Of a DNA stretch of 64,000 nt, positions 52,503 through 64,000 are shown in pieces. Numbering within the stretch: position 1 is the stretch's first letter; every line of letters begins with the position of its first letter. The position numbers and the translations under genes are program-made. The stretch is from Favolaschia claudopus. Its lineage: Eukaryota > Basidiomycota > Agaricomycetes > Agaricales > Mycenaceae. The DNA is taken from the NCBI GenBank assembly GCA_037176885.1, contig JAWWNJ010000045.1, positions 62,001 to 126,000 on the forward strand, in the 5' to 3' direction. Under the pieces are notes generated by a model. That model worked only from the letters and a program-made list of their open reading frames with translations. It ran no database searches and was not told the origin of the DNA.

Positions 52503-53934
52503 TTGACATGTGGTTTTGTGGTGAAGCAGCAATGCATCCTTTGACCGACCGCATCCTAATTACTGTACCTACATACACCACCGCATGCGCGTACTTTGTT
52601 GTTAATGACTCTCACCCTCATTGGACGCGCTTTTTTCTTTTTGTTTTTTGGTGACCCTGAGGCTTCTGATATCGACTGTCCGCAGGGCCATTGAGTGATC
52701 AAGGTTTTTATTCGATTTCGTTCCGGTGGTGCAGTTATACTGATGCAACCCTACAGGCAGCGCAACTCTACGCGTCTATTTCATTCTTATCTGCGCAGTG
52801 GCGCCCGGCAACTCTCTCCTGCTCTTTCCCACTGCGGCACAGTTACAATGGAATCGACTACGGCCCTAGTCAGGCAGGAGTTGGTCTCACCTTCGCCTCT
52901 GTAATAAATTATACCGAGAGACCGTGCCTCAATCGCCGAGCGTCCGTTCCTTGGTCTGCATTCTTTCTTTCTTTCTTGTTCTTTTCTCTGCGCGTGTACC
53001 TGCGCAATGAATTGAATCCTATCTATGAACCAGCGCTGCGATCGACTCCACATTCGGGAAGAAACGGAAAGGCGCAGGAGGTCGCAGCTGGTCACCCACC
53101 CACTAACAGGCTGCGGGTGGTCTACAGCGAGGGAATGTCCCCAGATTAAATGGAGGGAGAGGCTGCGTCGCTACGAACCGGTGGTTAACAGTGAGGGAAT
53201 TTCACCAGGTTGTTGACGGAGGGAGGCTCACCGAGACAAATTGTCGAGAAATGATACTGACCCTTCTGCCTCCTTCAGACTTCTCGTTCTGGCAGAACTC
53301 AAGACGAAACAAGTTGCTGCATCTGACTATGTTCTGCAGGAATTGCCTTGGTCGAACATCGGGCCGTTTCTGGCGCACTTCATTGTAACTCGACCACCGG
53401 TGAGGCAGTTTGGTGATGCCCGTTCGTCTGCTTCTGACCCTTTCGCAATCGCGCAGCATGAAGAGCAAATGTGACAACTGCGTGGTTTCCTTCCTGACCC
53501 ATCGCAGCGCAGGTTCCTGGATTGGACCCTCATGACTGAATCAAGCTACTAACTTGTCAGGCGGAACAAACGGCAAAATTAATCGAATTGTTTGCTATCA
53601 TCGGCGTACACACAGTGAGTTCAAAGTCGGTCCTTTCCTCGTTGCGATAACCAATGAAGGCAGAAACTTCATAGGTACTTGCTATGTCCGTTGCCATGGA
53701 CGGGCTAGGATGGCCTTTGTTTTTTGTCTGCGACGTCACAGGTTGGCGCTCAAGATGAGTACCGTCACAGTTGATCTGGGAATATGACTCGATTCCGAGA
53801 TGCAAGGCAACTTCCGGACTTCAATCTAAAGAGGTATCAACAACTCGTGCCATATCCCTCTATGGACGCGCACTTGTCTATAAAAAGCCTGGGTTTAAAT
53901 GTGTGGCTGAATGGGAGTCATTCAGATTCAATTC
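52503..53934. other. 1.4-kb intergenic region
   Basis: Several short frames on both strands (for example 52691-53149 plus) lack ATG starts, splice logic or family pattern. Nothing convincing, apart from a TATA-like element just before the next gene. Confidence 0.45.
53879..53886 (+). promoter_or_regulatory. TATA box of the arrestin-like gene
   Basis: TATAAAAA, about 50 bp upstream of ATG 53935. It is the best TATA match seen close to a start codon in this window. Confidence 0.5.
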
Positions 53935-55341
53935 ATGAACACTCCCCCCCCATATTCGACTTCTACTGCGGCTCCAAACTACTCGGCGGCGCCAGGGGGA
54001 GATGAGCGTATGCTCCAACGCACGCCGTTCCCTGGCCAGTCTTCTCGACGGCCGGCTGGGACTTTCGTTCGCCATAAACATGGTATCACTGTCGCCCTCG
54101 ACAGTCAGAAAGACGATGTGCATCTTCCATCGTATGGTCGCGAAGGTGTGCTTAGTGGTACCCTGCTCATCGACTCGCACGAAAGTGTGACTGCTGTCAA
54201 TATGAAGGTGGGCGGAAGCCCTGTTCTATACAACCGGACCACTTGCTGACCGCTCTCCCAGGTGGAGGGCGTCATCGAGTGCAGTTTATCCCAAGGCAGC
54301 TCGAGACTAGAAGCGGTTGAAGCGGGATATTCGTTATACGTCAAGAATAATGCACAACAGCTGTGCCCAGCCGCACTTCCCTTTTCATACAGATTTCCAT
54401 CGACATTCAGTACTGCCAACATTAGCAGCAGACGTTATCCCCTCCCCCCGTCTTGCCGTATAGCGTTGCCAGGGGGATATTATCTGCGATGCAGCTACTC
54501 TGTTTCCTTCACTGTCGTCTCTTCGAGGCATCGCTCCGCAGCCTTCATGACCAGAGATAAAAGGTACGTTCGAAACAGTTTCAAGTAAGTTCGCTAAAAT
54601 AAAACGACTTGTCATAGCCTCACAATTGAACTAGAATACCGGCCACGAACCCGTCCCTCCCGTCCCAGGATCGCCGACCCTTCCCTGTTTTCGACAATCA
54701 AGTTATGCCCTGAAGAATGGCTACAGCTTCCTGTGACGCTTACCTCGGTCTCCAACTCAAACCCTCCAGATATTCATTGCGATGTCTGTGTGATTTACCG
54801 ATGCTTGAGCTTGAGCTTGACATAATGGTATATATGACAGCTCTTCGTCCCCTCCGTCGGTGTCTTTGGGATTTCCGAGACCGTCCCGTTCCACCTACAA
54901 CTCTCAGGACCAGCGCATCAGCTCCGACATTTGTTTCAGCATCAAGTAGCAGTAGCGGTAACAAGCAATCTTGGGAACAGCCCTGTCATTCGAGTGTCTC
55001 TTCTCAGACAGATAGTCGTCGACGCCATTGGGCAAAGGATGAATACCGTTCTAGAGGAGCCCTCGCTTCGATCTCTGCCTCCGGGAATTTTCGGTCTTCG
55101 CTCTTCCTCGTCGGATGATACGCTGAATTGGGAAGGAGAGATACGGCTACACGATATCCCTACCCCGTCGTTTGACATCGGCGCGTTCAAGGTCATGGTA
55201 TGTGTTTCTTTTGAAAGTTTCGCTCTCAATGACGCCGACGCCCACTTTTAGTATTTGCTCGCCGTAGAATTGTCTCCACCCAAAATGTCGCCCATCAAAA
55301 GAGCCTACTGTAGTATTTCGGTCAATTCGCCCGGCCTGTGA
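53935..55341 (+). CDS. arrestin-like protein, C-terminus replaced by a transposon insertion
   Basis: Exons 53935-54207, 54262-54563, 54618-54783, 54841-55197, 55252-55341; 395 aa as it stands. Layout matches mushroom arrestin-fold proteins: PPPYST...APNYS head, N-domain strands with LSGTLLIDS and VEGVIECSLSQG, then LEYRPRTRPSRP, CDLFVPSVGVFGISE...PFHLQL of the C-domain, a basic RQIVVDA strand, and an LNWEGEIRL strand. Such proteins act as trafficking or ubiquitin-ligase adaptors at membranes. The last 11 codons and the stop (55308-55341) lie inside a 515-bp inverted-repeat element. Beyond it the normal family ending (PIRVTTDTW) continues in frame from 55825 to a stop at 55898. This copy therefore lacks the last strand and is possibly impaired. 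Confidence 0.82.
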
Positions 55342-55822
55342 CCTGTGACACACCGGAACGAAATTTGACATTCGTCAATGGACCAAAAGCACCGTGACAC
55401 GCAAAAATATTCGTCTATTGCCTTGAAAACCCACCACTTTCCTCCAACCTTTGAGAAGATTATTAGAAGCGAAAACGGGGCAGAAATTGAAGATTTTCTG
55501 GTAATTATTCATTTAAGCAGCATTGCCGTCAAAAGCGGCTGATTGACAGTGATGGCTAGCCTCGGTTGGCTTGATTTGGTATGAAAAGCCGTCATTTTCC
55601 GTCGTTCCGTGTCAACGGCGATCAGATGAGAGAATCGGTCGCAAATTGCGCGCGGTTGAGCGTGTAGGAAGAAAAATACGCTTTTTCGGCCATTTTTTCG
55701 GGATTTTGCGACTTTTTTTGTCACATTCGTCAATCGGCGCGGTGACCTGTGACATGCACGAAAAATTTCGTCAATTCAGGTCCCTGTGACGCGTGACAGG
55801 CGAATTGATCGAAATAGTACAG
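55308..55822. mobile_element. 515-bp MITE with 24-bp terminal inverted repeats, TA target site
   Basis: Left end CTGTAGTATTTCGGTCAATT (continuing CGCC) at 55308; the right end at 55822 is its inverted match with 22 of 24 positions identical. It is flanked by TA on both sides (55306-55307 and 55823-55824). The interior has no coding capacity and contains subrepeats such as CCTGTGAC and ATTCGTCAAT. TA duplication and size suit a Tc1/mariner-type non-autonomous element; the superfamily is inferred from the TA only. The insertion lies within the arrestin-like coding sequence. Confidence 0.88.
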
Positions 55823-55824
55823 TA

Positions 55825-55900
55825 CTATGGATATCCGATACGGGTGACTACGGATACGTGGGCTAGCAGCGCCGAGCACGGTGTTGACCAACAATATTGA
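55825..55900 (+). pseudogene. orphaned 3' coding end of the arrestin-like gene
   Basis: Joining the base before the TA to this segment keeps the arrestin frame. It reads YGYPIRVTTDTW and about a dozen further residues to a TGA at 55898. PIR-x-x-TD-x-W is the conserved end of this family. It is now cut off by the element and the stop codon inside it (55339). Confidence 0.8.
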
Positions 55901-56003
55901 CTTGGGTACATGTTTTAATTGGTGTATACAATAGTACAGAAGCATATCGGAGGTATCTACCGTTCGTTACTTGGTTCTCAAACGTAAACGTATACTACAT
56001 TGT

Positions 56004-57562
56004 TTAGTTCAAAGTCCAATAGATACCACCAAGCAACAAACATAGCGGCAATGTCCATGCGCTTACTCGTTGGGCGTTCGCGCCATTGTTACCGTGTACG
56101 CTAGTCGGGGTGGGCGCCGATGCTGAAGCCGTTACAGCCAGACTTGAGTTGGTGGGGGCCGACACTGAGAGAATGATATATTAGTGTCGCGCTTGGGTAT
56201 AGAAGATCGAGATAACAACTCACAAATAGCTTCGAGCAGAACTCCCTTGGGATCGCCACCGACTTCCCACATCGAGAAGCCAGCGAGACCGTTGGCGCGT
56301 ACGAATGCACCTTTGGCAGCAAAACTGCGGGGGTCTTCATACGAAACCAGCACGCCGTGGTTCGCAGCGTACAGATACGATGTTGACGAGCAGGCGTCCC
56401 ATTGGTACGGCACATTCGGCGCTGCGGTCCCATTTGCAAGCAGATAGCCTGCGTTGACCAGAGCCCAGAAATTCCAGGTCCCACCCGGACCCCAATATTT
56501 GCCGCACATATCCGTCCCGCCTGTACTGTCCCATTTGTCACCAACAGAATGGTTTAGGGTGTCATACGGCGGGTATGGCGTCAGGAGCGTGGCGTTGGTG
56601 GCGAGGAAGGCGGAAGTTGCATTCACGTTGAAGGAATGTCCGTAGCCTGGGACACCGAGAGCGATTTTCGAGCGGGGGAAGCCGGCGGCAACCCATGCCT
56701 CGACGGCACTTCGCGCACTGCCCCGGCCGGTGAGCCCGTCCCCCGTCACACCGGGCGTCGAGGCGTAGCAGGAGTCATCAAGCGGGGAGCTCGGAAGTGC
56801 GCGCTGGATGCGCGGCGAGCCAGCGGTCCAGTTCCACGACAAGTCGTACACCATCGGCGCGATCCAGTCCAGCACTGTGGCAATTTGCGGGACGAGACTT
56901 GTGTTGGTCGAAGGGAATGGTGTGACTGCGGTTGCGGCGGTGAGGGTGATATTGGCTGCAATGGGTGATGCCCGAAGTTCTTGCAGCATTAACAGAAGAT
57001 TTTGGGTGTCAGAGTCTGAAATGGTGTTGCAACCTATCCCCTGCATTCCCGGGTACTCCCAGTCGAAGTCGACCAGATCCAAATGATACTTTTGTATCAG
57101 TTTTGTGACGCTGTTCACAAACGAAGTCCGATTAGTCGGGGACGCGAGATTGGATGAGAAATATTGTGAGCCACCCCAACCGCCTATTGAAAGTCCGGCT
57201 TGAACGCCCTGAAGGAAAACTCAGCTAGGGTAACAGGGGGAAGTGCTACCTACGTTTTTGTGGGCAGCAGCAACAAATTGCGGTAACAATTCCTGATCCG
57301 ACTCCGCGAGCGAAATAGCCTTAGGGTCGACGGTGGGCGTTCTATAAACTGTAACTTGTAGGGAAGCAAAGTATACGGGGAGCAACACGCACGCAAAAGC
57401 ATAAGTCATATGCGTATACTTGCTCCATAGCACTGAAGACAAAGGGACATCCGGCTCATGCCATGAAGCGTACCATCCCACCGCCGCGGTTAAATTTGAG
57501 GCAGCAGCAGTTGTGGCGGACACAGACTGGGCCGCCAGAACAAGTAGGCCGAGAGGAAACAT
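56004..57562 (-). CDS. GH18 chitinase, secreted, probably GPI-anchored
   Basis: Exons 57562-57393, 57341-57254, 57208-56224, 56164-56004; 467 aa. An N-terminal signal peptide (MFPLGLLVLAAQSVSA) is followed by the TIM barrel: the SIGGW motif at residues 93-97 and the catalytic D-x-x-D-x-D-x-E motif (D130...E137 in DLVDFDWEYP), both complete. Further family strands are WIAPMVYDL, KIALGVPGYG and GFSMWEVGGD. Many N-x-S/T sites suggest glycosylation. The last exon adds a Ser/Thr/Ala-rich stalk, Asn-Gly-Ala-Asn and a hydrophobic end (WTLPLCLLLGG), the form of a GPI signal. Hydrolyses chitin at the cell surface or wall. Tail-to-tail with the arrestin-like gene. Confidence 0.9.
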
Positions 57563-60500
57563 GTTAGCGTGCAGGAAGGTCTCGAGCTCGTGGGGCCTTT
57601 GACGGGTATACAATTCGTTTGTCTCCAACCAACGGAAGTGCCGTCTCCACGTTTACCCCACACTCCGCAATATGACGAATAGAAGCAGAAATACAGTTGG
57701 CTTCGCTCCCAGTTCTTGTAGTCCGTGCGCCAAAAGCCTTTGCGTGTACAGAGGGGAAGGGGGAAAGAGGAGTTGGTAATTGAGCGTATGGATTTTCATT
57801 GCCTAATTGGGAAGCGTCGGAGTTGGTTGAGGATGATGTCAGAAAAAAAATCGGGTCTGTAGTACGCATATTATTTGAAGCTTAGGTGCTAAATTATGCC
57901 TATGCCTTGACTCTCAAGCGTCGGAGAATTCTAGTCGCCAGTTAATCAGTCAAGAATTTATTCGATGCAGTCCCAAAGTGAAATACAGTAGGCGAAGGAG
58001 ATCTAATAAATGATCATATACATTGGCGAAAGGAATCAAAGCCTTGGGAATCGAGGGGCAAGACAGCTGGAACCCTTACATCATAAGATGATGGACTGCT
58101 GGTATCAATAGCAAAAAGGTGGGTTTTCAACATCGACGATCGAAGCTTTCACGAAGACTGGATTTTAGCGAAGCGGATGACCACTTCATTTGTTGTTGGC
58201 CGTTGATTATGTTGACATGGACGAGAGGTGGCATACATTCAAACACCCGCCGTCCATAGACAGGCATTTTTCGTATGACCCTGTGACAATTGTGTGAGTA
58301 GGACGGGACTGCCCAAGTATACGTCGATGGCGACCGAATCGCACTTACTCTGTGTGTGGTGTTCTGACATGGACTTATCTCCTGCGAGGAGAGCATAGTC
58401 CGTTGGAGGCCCATTGGCCGGATCCTATTGACGAGAGATCAATGACAAGATTGACGAAGTAGCACTTGACCGGAACCTTCGTCCGGATATGTCGAGTCGA
58501 CGTTATCAGGCTTGCATTTCAGGCGAAGGGGGAGAAATCCTTCGAGGTATGGGTGCGCCCCGTCCACCATCATAAGTGTAGTCGCCAGTAATGGAGCCGC
58601 GTCTAGTGGTGCGATCAAACTCAAATTTTACTGCCTCACTGATGGGCTACTTGGTGGTGGTGTGTGAACTGGAGTCCCTGGTCACCAAGTAAGTCAAATT
58701 GATGGCGCGCACAGTGAGAAACGGCCTCACTTTGAAAAAATATGTGAACCTCAGCCGCCCTCTCCTAGATAATCGTATCGAATCTGGGGTTGTCGTGTTG
58801 GCGCGACGGAGTGGGATTACAGCTATGGGAATCTTCGCGTCGTGTAGAGGATATAGATCCTCCGAAGTAGCGCATTAGGACACTCGTACATTGGGGACAT
58901 GAAGAAACGGAGTCAAGAACACAAGATGACCTGCAAGCGGAAGGACAGTAATAACATTGCTTGATGTTGCGGGCTGCGAGGGGATGATCGAATCTGAGCT
59001 TCACTGTCGAGGACCTTTTGAATATGCAACTGTCGCCGAAGTCGAGGTTCGAAAGACGATGACCGGGCAAAGATGTCCTTGAGTTAGACCATCGTCACAA
59101 TTTGTGGCTAGTAGATGAGTGCGTCGACGCTCGACAGAACTCTAAGAAACTCAAACAAAAAGGCGTTTGATTGTGTTCTTTAAGGCTCGAAGTGCTCAGC
59201 AGAATCCTTTGTTTTATGTCCGTGCGCATTCTCGATGGTTCGGAGGGTAAGACAGTATGGATACGAGAAGATGATGCTTGTGAGAGATCGGAGCAAGATG
59301 GATCACAGAAGCCGGAAAACACCGGCTCTTGAGTGTGACGCCTGACAGTCACTAGTGTGACACGCTTGCTTTTGAACTTGGATGGACTTGGATGTACTCT
59401 CCCGACGCTCTTCATAATAAGTTCATAGGTCCAAACGCTCAGTCATTATAAATCTCGAGCCTCCGATATCCTCAAATCGGATTCAACTACTCGTTGTTTG
59501 ACGTCATTCCCTCCCTAACCTTCTCTACCTGAAGCTTCCGCGCTTTTCCATCTGGGTTTAGTGACCTGCTGGTTGTAGCTAGGTATGAACTACTCTGTCA
59601 GCGACGGACTCGCGGGACCTCCTTGCGCACGCAGGCGGGGCTCGGGGCATTGATTGCTGAGACTTGTTAGCCTCATCAGCTGCCTCATCACATCGTGGAC
59701 CGCTGGATTCGGTGGGTACTGTCGACTATAACGCGGACTGCTGCGTTTCCTCTCTAGATCTCATACTACTGAGCTGTGCTGCTATATCTATGACGGTTAT
59801 TATCATCGTTTATTCCAACTTCGCAATTCAACTCTCAAACTTCAGGTCGGAGATGTAAGGCCAAAGAATCTTGCTGAATTGGGAAGGTGAGCAGACTGGC
59901 CTGTGACTCACCGGCCGTGAGCGCCCATAAATTATAATCTGATGCGTAGGTGCCCATGGGTGACCTATGGGCTGCCCATGGGCAACCTAGATGAATGAAC
60001 AGTCTACGTGGATGATGCGATCCCCTGGTGACCGTCGATCCGTCTCCCATTTGCTGCCGCTGTTCACGAGGATGCAGCAACTTCTATGGACAGAGGGGAG
60101 GTAGGGGTAATAAATTCATTCATGACCTGAATTATAATTCGTTCGAGAAAAGACATTGCACTAAATGCGAGCGGAGAACGTACTTACCTTTGTCAGAGTT
60201 TCATAGATTCACACAAACTCTGTCCGTCCTCCTGCCCCGCCTCCACGACCCGGTCATAGGTCGGCGACATATCGAGCTGTGACTCATGGACATCGTGGGC
60301 ACCTATGGGTACCAACGGCGGCTATCGATAGCGTCGGTTCCGGCGTTCCGCTTGCAGCCGAGATGAATGAACTCCACCGCCATAAAGTTGGTAGCTGCGG
60401 ACATGCCTCGAGGTTGTTGACCTGATGTCGAAATCACCGGGAAACTTGACAGTTGAAAGTTGGTTTCGCCTCAAAACCTCAAATTGAACGATAAAAACCT

Positions 60501-61583
60501 TCGCTTTCATTCCGAAAGGCCTCGATTCCACACACCTAAGTCTGCGAGTACAGATAAACAACGAATTTAACTGTCATATATATCTATGAAGAAACGAATT
60601 GCTACTTTCTCGTTCTGTGCGTGGCAAGCGTGCCAGTGCCATATCTGTCCGCTCATTCCTGCTCATTCCCAACGTCGCTATTTGTAGGCAGGCTGTTGAC
60701 GAATCAGCATACCTGGGAGACCGCTGCCTTCATGCAAACATGCGTGTGCTCAGGGGGAAGTCTCGTTGCAGCATTGCTCTACAGCCCAATTCTATTGAGA
60801 CGGCTAAACGGCAGCTGCAGATTCAAATCTCGAGTGTCGGATCTGCCAACAATTTGGCGCCAGGTAGAGAAGTCTGCCTGCCGCCGACATGTAGTCTCGT
60901 AAAGCAGAATCTACTCTGACAATCGTTTTCAAGCGACATGGGTACGCCGAGTCGCTTTGATGCACCACTTAGAATCAATTGGCGAAATCGGCCGACGTGG
61001 AAATTTCTGCATTCCACTTCGCAGTTGAACATTACCTGGTCACTCAGCCTCACCCCGAGCCGGGGTTCTTCAAATCTTCAAATGCCGTCCTATCCGCGAG
61101 GCCTCACTGGATGCTGAACCGGTGGCAGTATATCGATGGACAGTCGCTGGCGCTTGTCAAGGTGGCTATGACGAGCCTTCACGGGCGCTTCGCCACTTCT
61201 CTGTTTGCCATCAAGGCTACCAGTATGGCTCAAGCGCCGATTGAAGTATTCGCGGGTGAGTGTCTTGTATCGTTCGCTGCCAGTTCTGGAGATAGATTAT
61301 TTCTTGCGTCTAGTGCGCACGACCGTGCACGGCGCTTGGACCAACTTCCGGAACGCGCAAATTGGAACGATAATCCGATAGAACCCCTGCCAGTGATCCT
61401 GTGCATTAGTATCATTACGGCGCATACTTCTGAGTATCAACAGCGGCTTGGTGCTGTGGCACCCTCACGTCGCTAAAATTTAAAGCTGTGACCATCCCAT
61501 GCTGCAACATCGAGGTTGTTAATTTTAAGTACCTTCAAATCCATATTAATCCCCTCCCGCATATCTTGTTTCATGTCTAGATC
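57563..61583. other. 4-kb region without a resolved gene
   Basis: 58.1-59.4 kb has several minus-strand open stretches that look partly protein-like and could belong to a spliced minus gene; I could not find a phase-consistent model. 59.8-60.4 kb is rich in CCCATGGG/CCTATGGG words, including an imperfect palindrome at about 59948-59988, and may be a degraded element. A plus frame at 60979-61476 lacks an ATG start. The rest shows nothing. Confidence 0.4.
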
Positions 61584-64000
61584 ATGTTCGACCCATTGAC
61601 CGTCACCTCCACTATTGTTACTCTCGCCACCTTCATCAAGGATCTCATAGAACTGGGTGAAGGCATTCGCAGCTCTATAGAAAAAGTACATTGGCTCTTG
61701 CCGCTGTGAGCGTGTGCTGAATAGATCGCAGGTCGGCGACAATCGACGGCAAATCAGAGAGCTTACAGAGGATATTGTTCGCACCCTGTATGATCTCGCA
61801 AGTCTCACTCGCGGCAAGGAAGGCGCTTTTCGTGGACCGGAATTGTTGGGGGCTCTTGAAAGTCTGAAGGCGTAAGGTATTTTCTATGAGCGTTCCCTAA
61901 TGTTTCTCACTGTGTCGAATCAGCGAGATGCTATATGTGCATTCCAAATGTCTCAAGATATCTCCGATACAGCTCCCTGGTCTTCGGGGCATCCCGTCTC
62001 ATTTGAAGGCTTGGAGGAAGCGCGATGATCTAGAAAAGAAAATCGCTAGACTGAGAGAACGCGCAAACAAATGCTTACTCCAATTCACTGTAAGCCGTCT
62101 ATTAGTAAATGCCCCTGCTCGCTCATCTTGGAACCCCGTATGCAGGCCTTCTCAGCTGCTCGTACTGAACACGTCGCAGTTGAGATTGCACATGCAACTC
62201 TGCGTATGGAACAAAGACTCATTGTAGATAACGTAGAAAATCAGGTGAAAACCCGTCGTCTGGAAGGGCTGATGGCGAGTTTCATGTTGGAGTCTGAATT
62301 CGGGCAGCACGTGTTGAGGGAAACAGTCGAGAACATATCAGTTGTAAGTGGGTCGAGTTACTAGTCGATTGAAGCTCATTTTCACAAGGATTCCTCATTT
62401 CAAAGCCTGGAATATCAATATATGTCTGCGCAGTTGAGATCACTCATAAACTTAGTCCAAGGGTTGCTCGCCTGTGAAGATTTGTCGCTCGTCGAAGGAT
62501 GGGAATCCGACACACTCTCTTTCACACTTTCCAACTCTTCCACACACACGCCTTCGCATGCACTTTTCCATATTCTCGGAATTATTGTCGCAATTCATTC
62601 CTGCGATCATGCATCATTACTGGACTTGCTGATGACTGCTATAAACGACCTTCCTGGGTGTTTCAGTCTCGCTGGAATGGATTCAGAAGTTATCGCTTGG
62701 GCTCACTTCGAAATTGATCTCCATCACTATATGGCGAAGAAGGGCTATAATATTGGGACATTACCTCGCATCGCAAATGCGTTGGGCGATATTTCCCTAG
62801 CACATCGCAATCAACTCGAGCTCGACATAGCCATTGAGCTCAGTCAACAGTCGTTGGCACTCTGGGTCGAAGTATCGCACCTGTTGCCTGACGCGGACAA
62901 CCGGATCGGCTACTTGCGCGCAATGATCATCCATGCAGGGAATCTTCTCGCAAGTGACGACAAAACAACTATGTTATCTGCAGCCCAAGATGCTGTGTCA
63001 TTGGCTCGTCCAATGGCAAAAGCTCTGGCTGAGTCCATACTCTCAAGAGGAACACCATTGACACCCGTGGAGCTTTACACCGTATACCACCTTCATGAAG
63101 CCTTCATTGTCCTCGCACAAGTTCTGTCTTCCTTGGATCGCCCCCTAGAGTCGTACGAGGCTTTCGTGGAAGGTTCCCGAACTGCATGCAGTCTACCGAT
63201 CTGCGGTCATGATCCTATTCATTGGGGACAGTACATCGATTCGTTCTTAGACGTCATCTGCAAAGTCGCGGAGGACGGCCGCCTTTCGCTTTCCATGCTT
63301 GCAGACGGTGTGATTCTATTCCGCGATCTGGCTCGCGTCTACCCGAAGCAATATTCATTCGAATTTCTTCGCATTCTTCATGCCTTTGCCTACCTTTCAC
63401 AGCAACCGCATTCCTCCCCTTCCACGGAGCAGATCCGCCTGTTTTTGAAACCCACGCATTGCGCCGTACTGCCTGCAATAGATGTCACTAGGTCCATTCC
63501 GATCGACTCGAGTTTATTGGCGGACGCGATGCGGTTATTCTATGGTGTGGCACCGGAGCGTTGCAACGAGGCCTTGATTCAAAACATCCTTGTTGCCCAC
63601 TTTCATCACGCCATCGAGGCACTTCGAGTCGTGGTACAGGGTCCTGACTTCTGCAAAGCCACCCTGACTTGGGTCCTACCCCTCGCCTGTAAAGCCCTTC
63701 CGCGCCTATTGACAGCCGAATACGTTGCTCTACTGCAGGTATTGGTGGAAGCTGGCAAAAGCTCCCTTGCAGTTTCTGACACCTGGGACTTCGAAAAGTG
63801 GGAAAAGTGTCTTGCTGCATATTTCCGACGTGTTTGCAAACACGCCGTGATCTTCGGGGCTGTCGACGAGGGAATCGTATTCTGCCAGGAACTTGTGACG
63901 TATCTAGAAGCTCAATCCGATGCTCACCCACATGCTATCAAGCGGTTACAGGGTTTTCTGGCGCTGTGGGTTTTTCTTCTTTGCGACGCAGCACGCTTTC
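61584..64000 (+). CDS. TPR-like Agaricomycete family protein (partial, runs off the window)
   Basis: Exons 61584-61685, 61732-61871, 61924-62089, 62146-62343 and 62389 to beyond 64000; all phases agree and the last exon stays open for over 1.6 kb to the window edge. The N-terminal helical domain starts MFDPLTVTSTIVTLATFIKD and continues EKVGDNRRQIREL, a pattern I recognise from a large mushroom family. A coiled segment follows (RKRDDLEKKIARLRERANKC), then a C-terminal array of paired helices resembling tetratricopeptide repeats (LPRIANALGDISLAHRNQ, ELDIAIELSQQSLALW). The N-terminal domain resembles those of fungal NLR- and TPR-type proteins, so a signalling or scaffold role is possible but unproven. 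Confidence 0.75.

Noticed and set aside
52691..53149. 152-aa plus ORF
   Set aside because: No ATG start, mixed composition, no domain.
58127..59415. Possible spliced minus-strand gene
   Set aside because: Several open pieces, but two frames are equally plausible and no consistent donor/acceptor phases were found.
60979..61476. 165-aa plus ORF
   Set aside because: Starts at a non-ATG codon and has no family pattern; it ends just before the confident gene at 61584.
1..64000. tRNA, rRNA or CRISPR features
   Set aside because: No cloverleaf-like segment with a T-loop GTTCGA core, no rRNA words and no spaced-repeat array were seen; a covariance-model scan would be decisive for tRNAs.

Overview
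The window is nuclear DNA of a filamentous basidiomycete, most likely an Agaricomycete. Evidence: almost every gene is cut by 40-60 bp GT-AG introns; there is a KDZ-type transposase with its CxC2 cysteine cluster, a very large Helitron Rep-helicase, several F-box/LRR-like genes, a Vps3844 (DUF3844) protein, a GPI-type GH18 chitinase, an arrestin-like gene, and members of several large Agaricomycete-specific families of unknown function. No genus can be named from the sequence. All gene models are my own manual splicing (reading-frame continuity plus GT/AG sites) and residue numbers refer to those models.

Layout. 0.7-5.7 kb: three F-box-like genes. 5.9-9.7 kb: KDZ transposase on the minus strand, 11 exons, one 1-bp frameshift near the C-terminus. 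10-13 kb: an unknown acidic protein divergent from a degenerate TET/JBP-like dioxygenase. 13.4-17.8 kb: a small basic protein and two proteins with viroplasmin/RNase H1-N-like domains. 18.1-21.0 kb: an 829-aa member of an expanded unknown family. 23.0-26.8 kb: two more F-box-like genes. 27-28.2 kb: an unknown gene. 28.2-30.0 kb: repeat-rich spacer. 30.0-33.4 kb: a WRN-type 3'-5' exonuclease divergent from an apparently intact 2OG-Fe(II) dioxygenase. 33.6-35.0 kb: F-box-like gene. 35.1-36.4 and 36.8-40.7 kb: two multi-exon unknown-family genes. 40.9-41.8 kb: a cysteine-cluster protein. 42.0-49.7 kb: a single uninterrupted 2573-codon Helitron ORF. 49.8-51.0 kb: F-box-like gene. 51.3-57.6 kb: conventional genes (Vps3844-like, arrestin-like, chitinase). 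57.6-61.6 kb: largely unresolved spacer. 61.6 kb to the end: a TPR-like family gene that runs off the window.

How it fits together. The first ~51 kb is an accessory landscape of lineage-expanded F-box genes, DNA-acting enzymes and transposon genes; the last part is more conserved. The most informative single event is a 515-bp terminal-inverted-repeat element with TA target duplication inserted into the last coding exon of the arrestin-like gene. The conserved C-terminal coding sequence continues in frame on the far side of the element, so the original site can be read directly.
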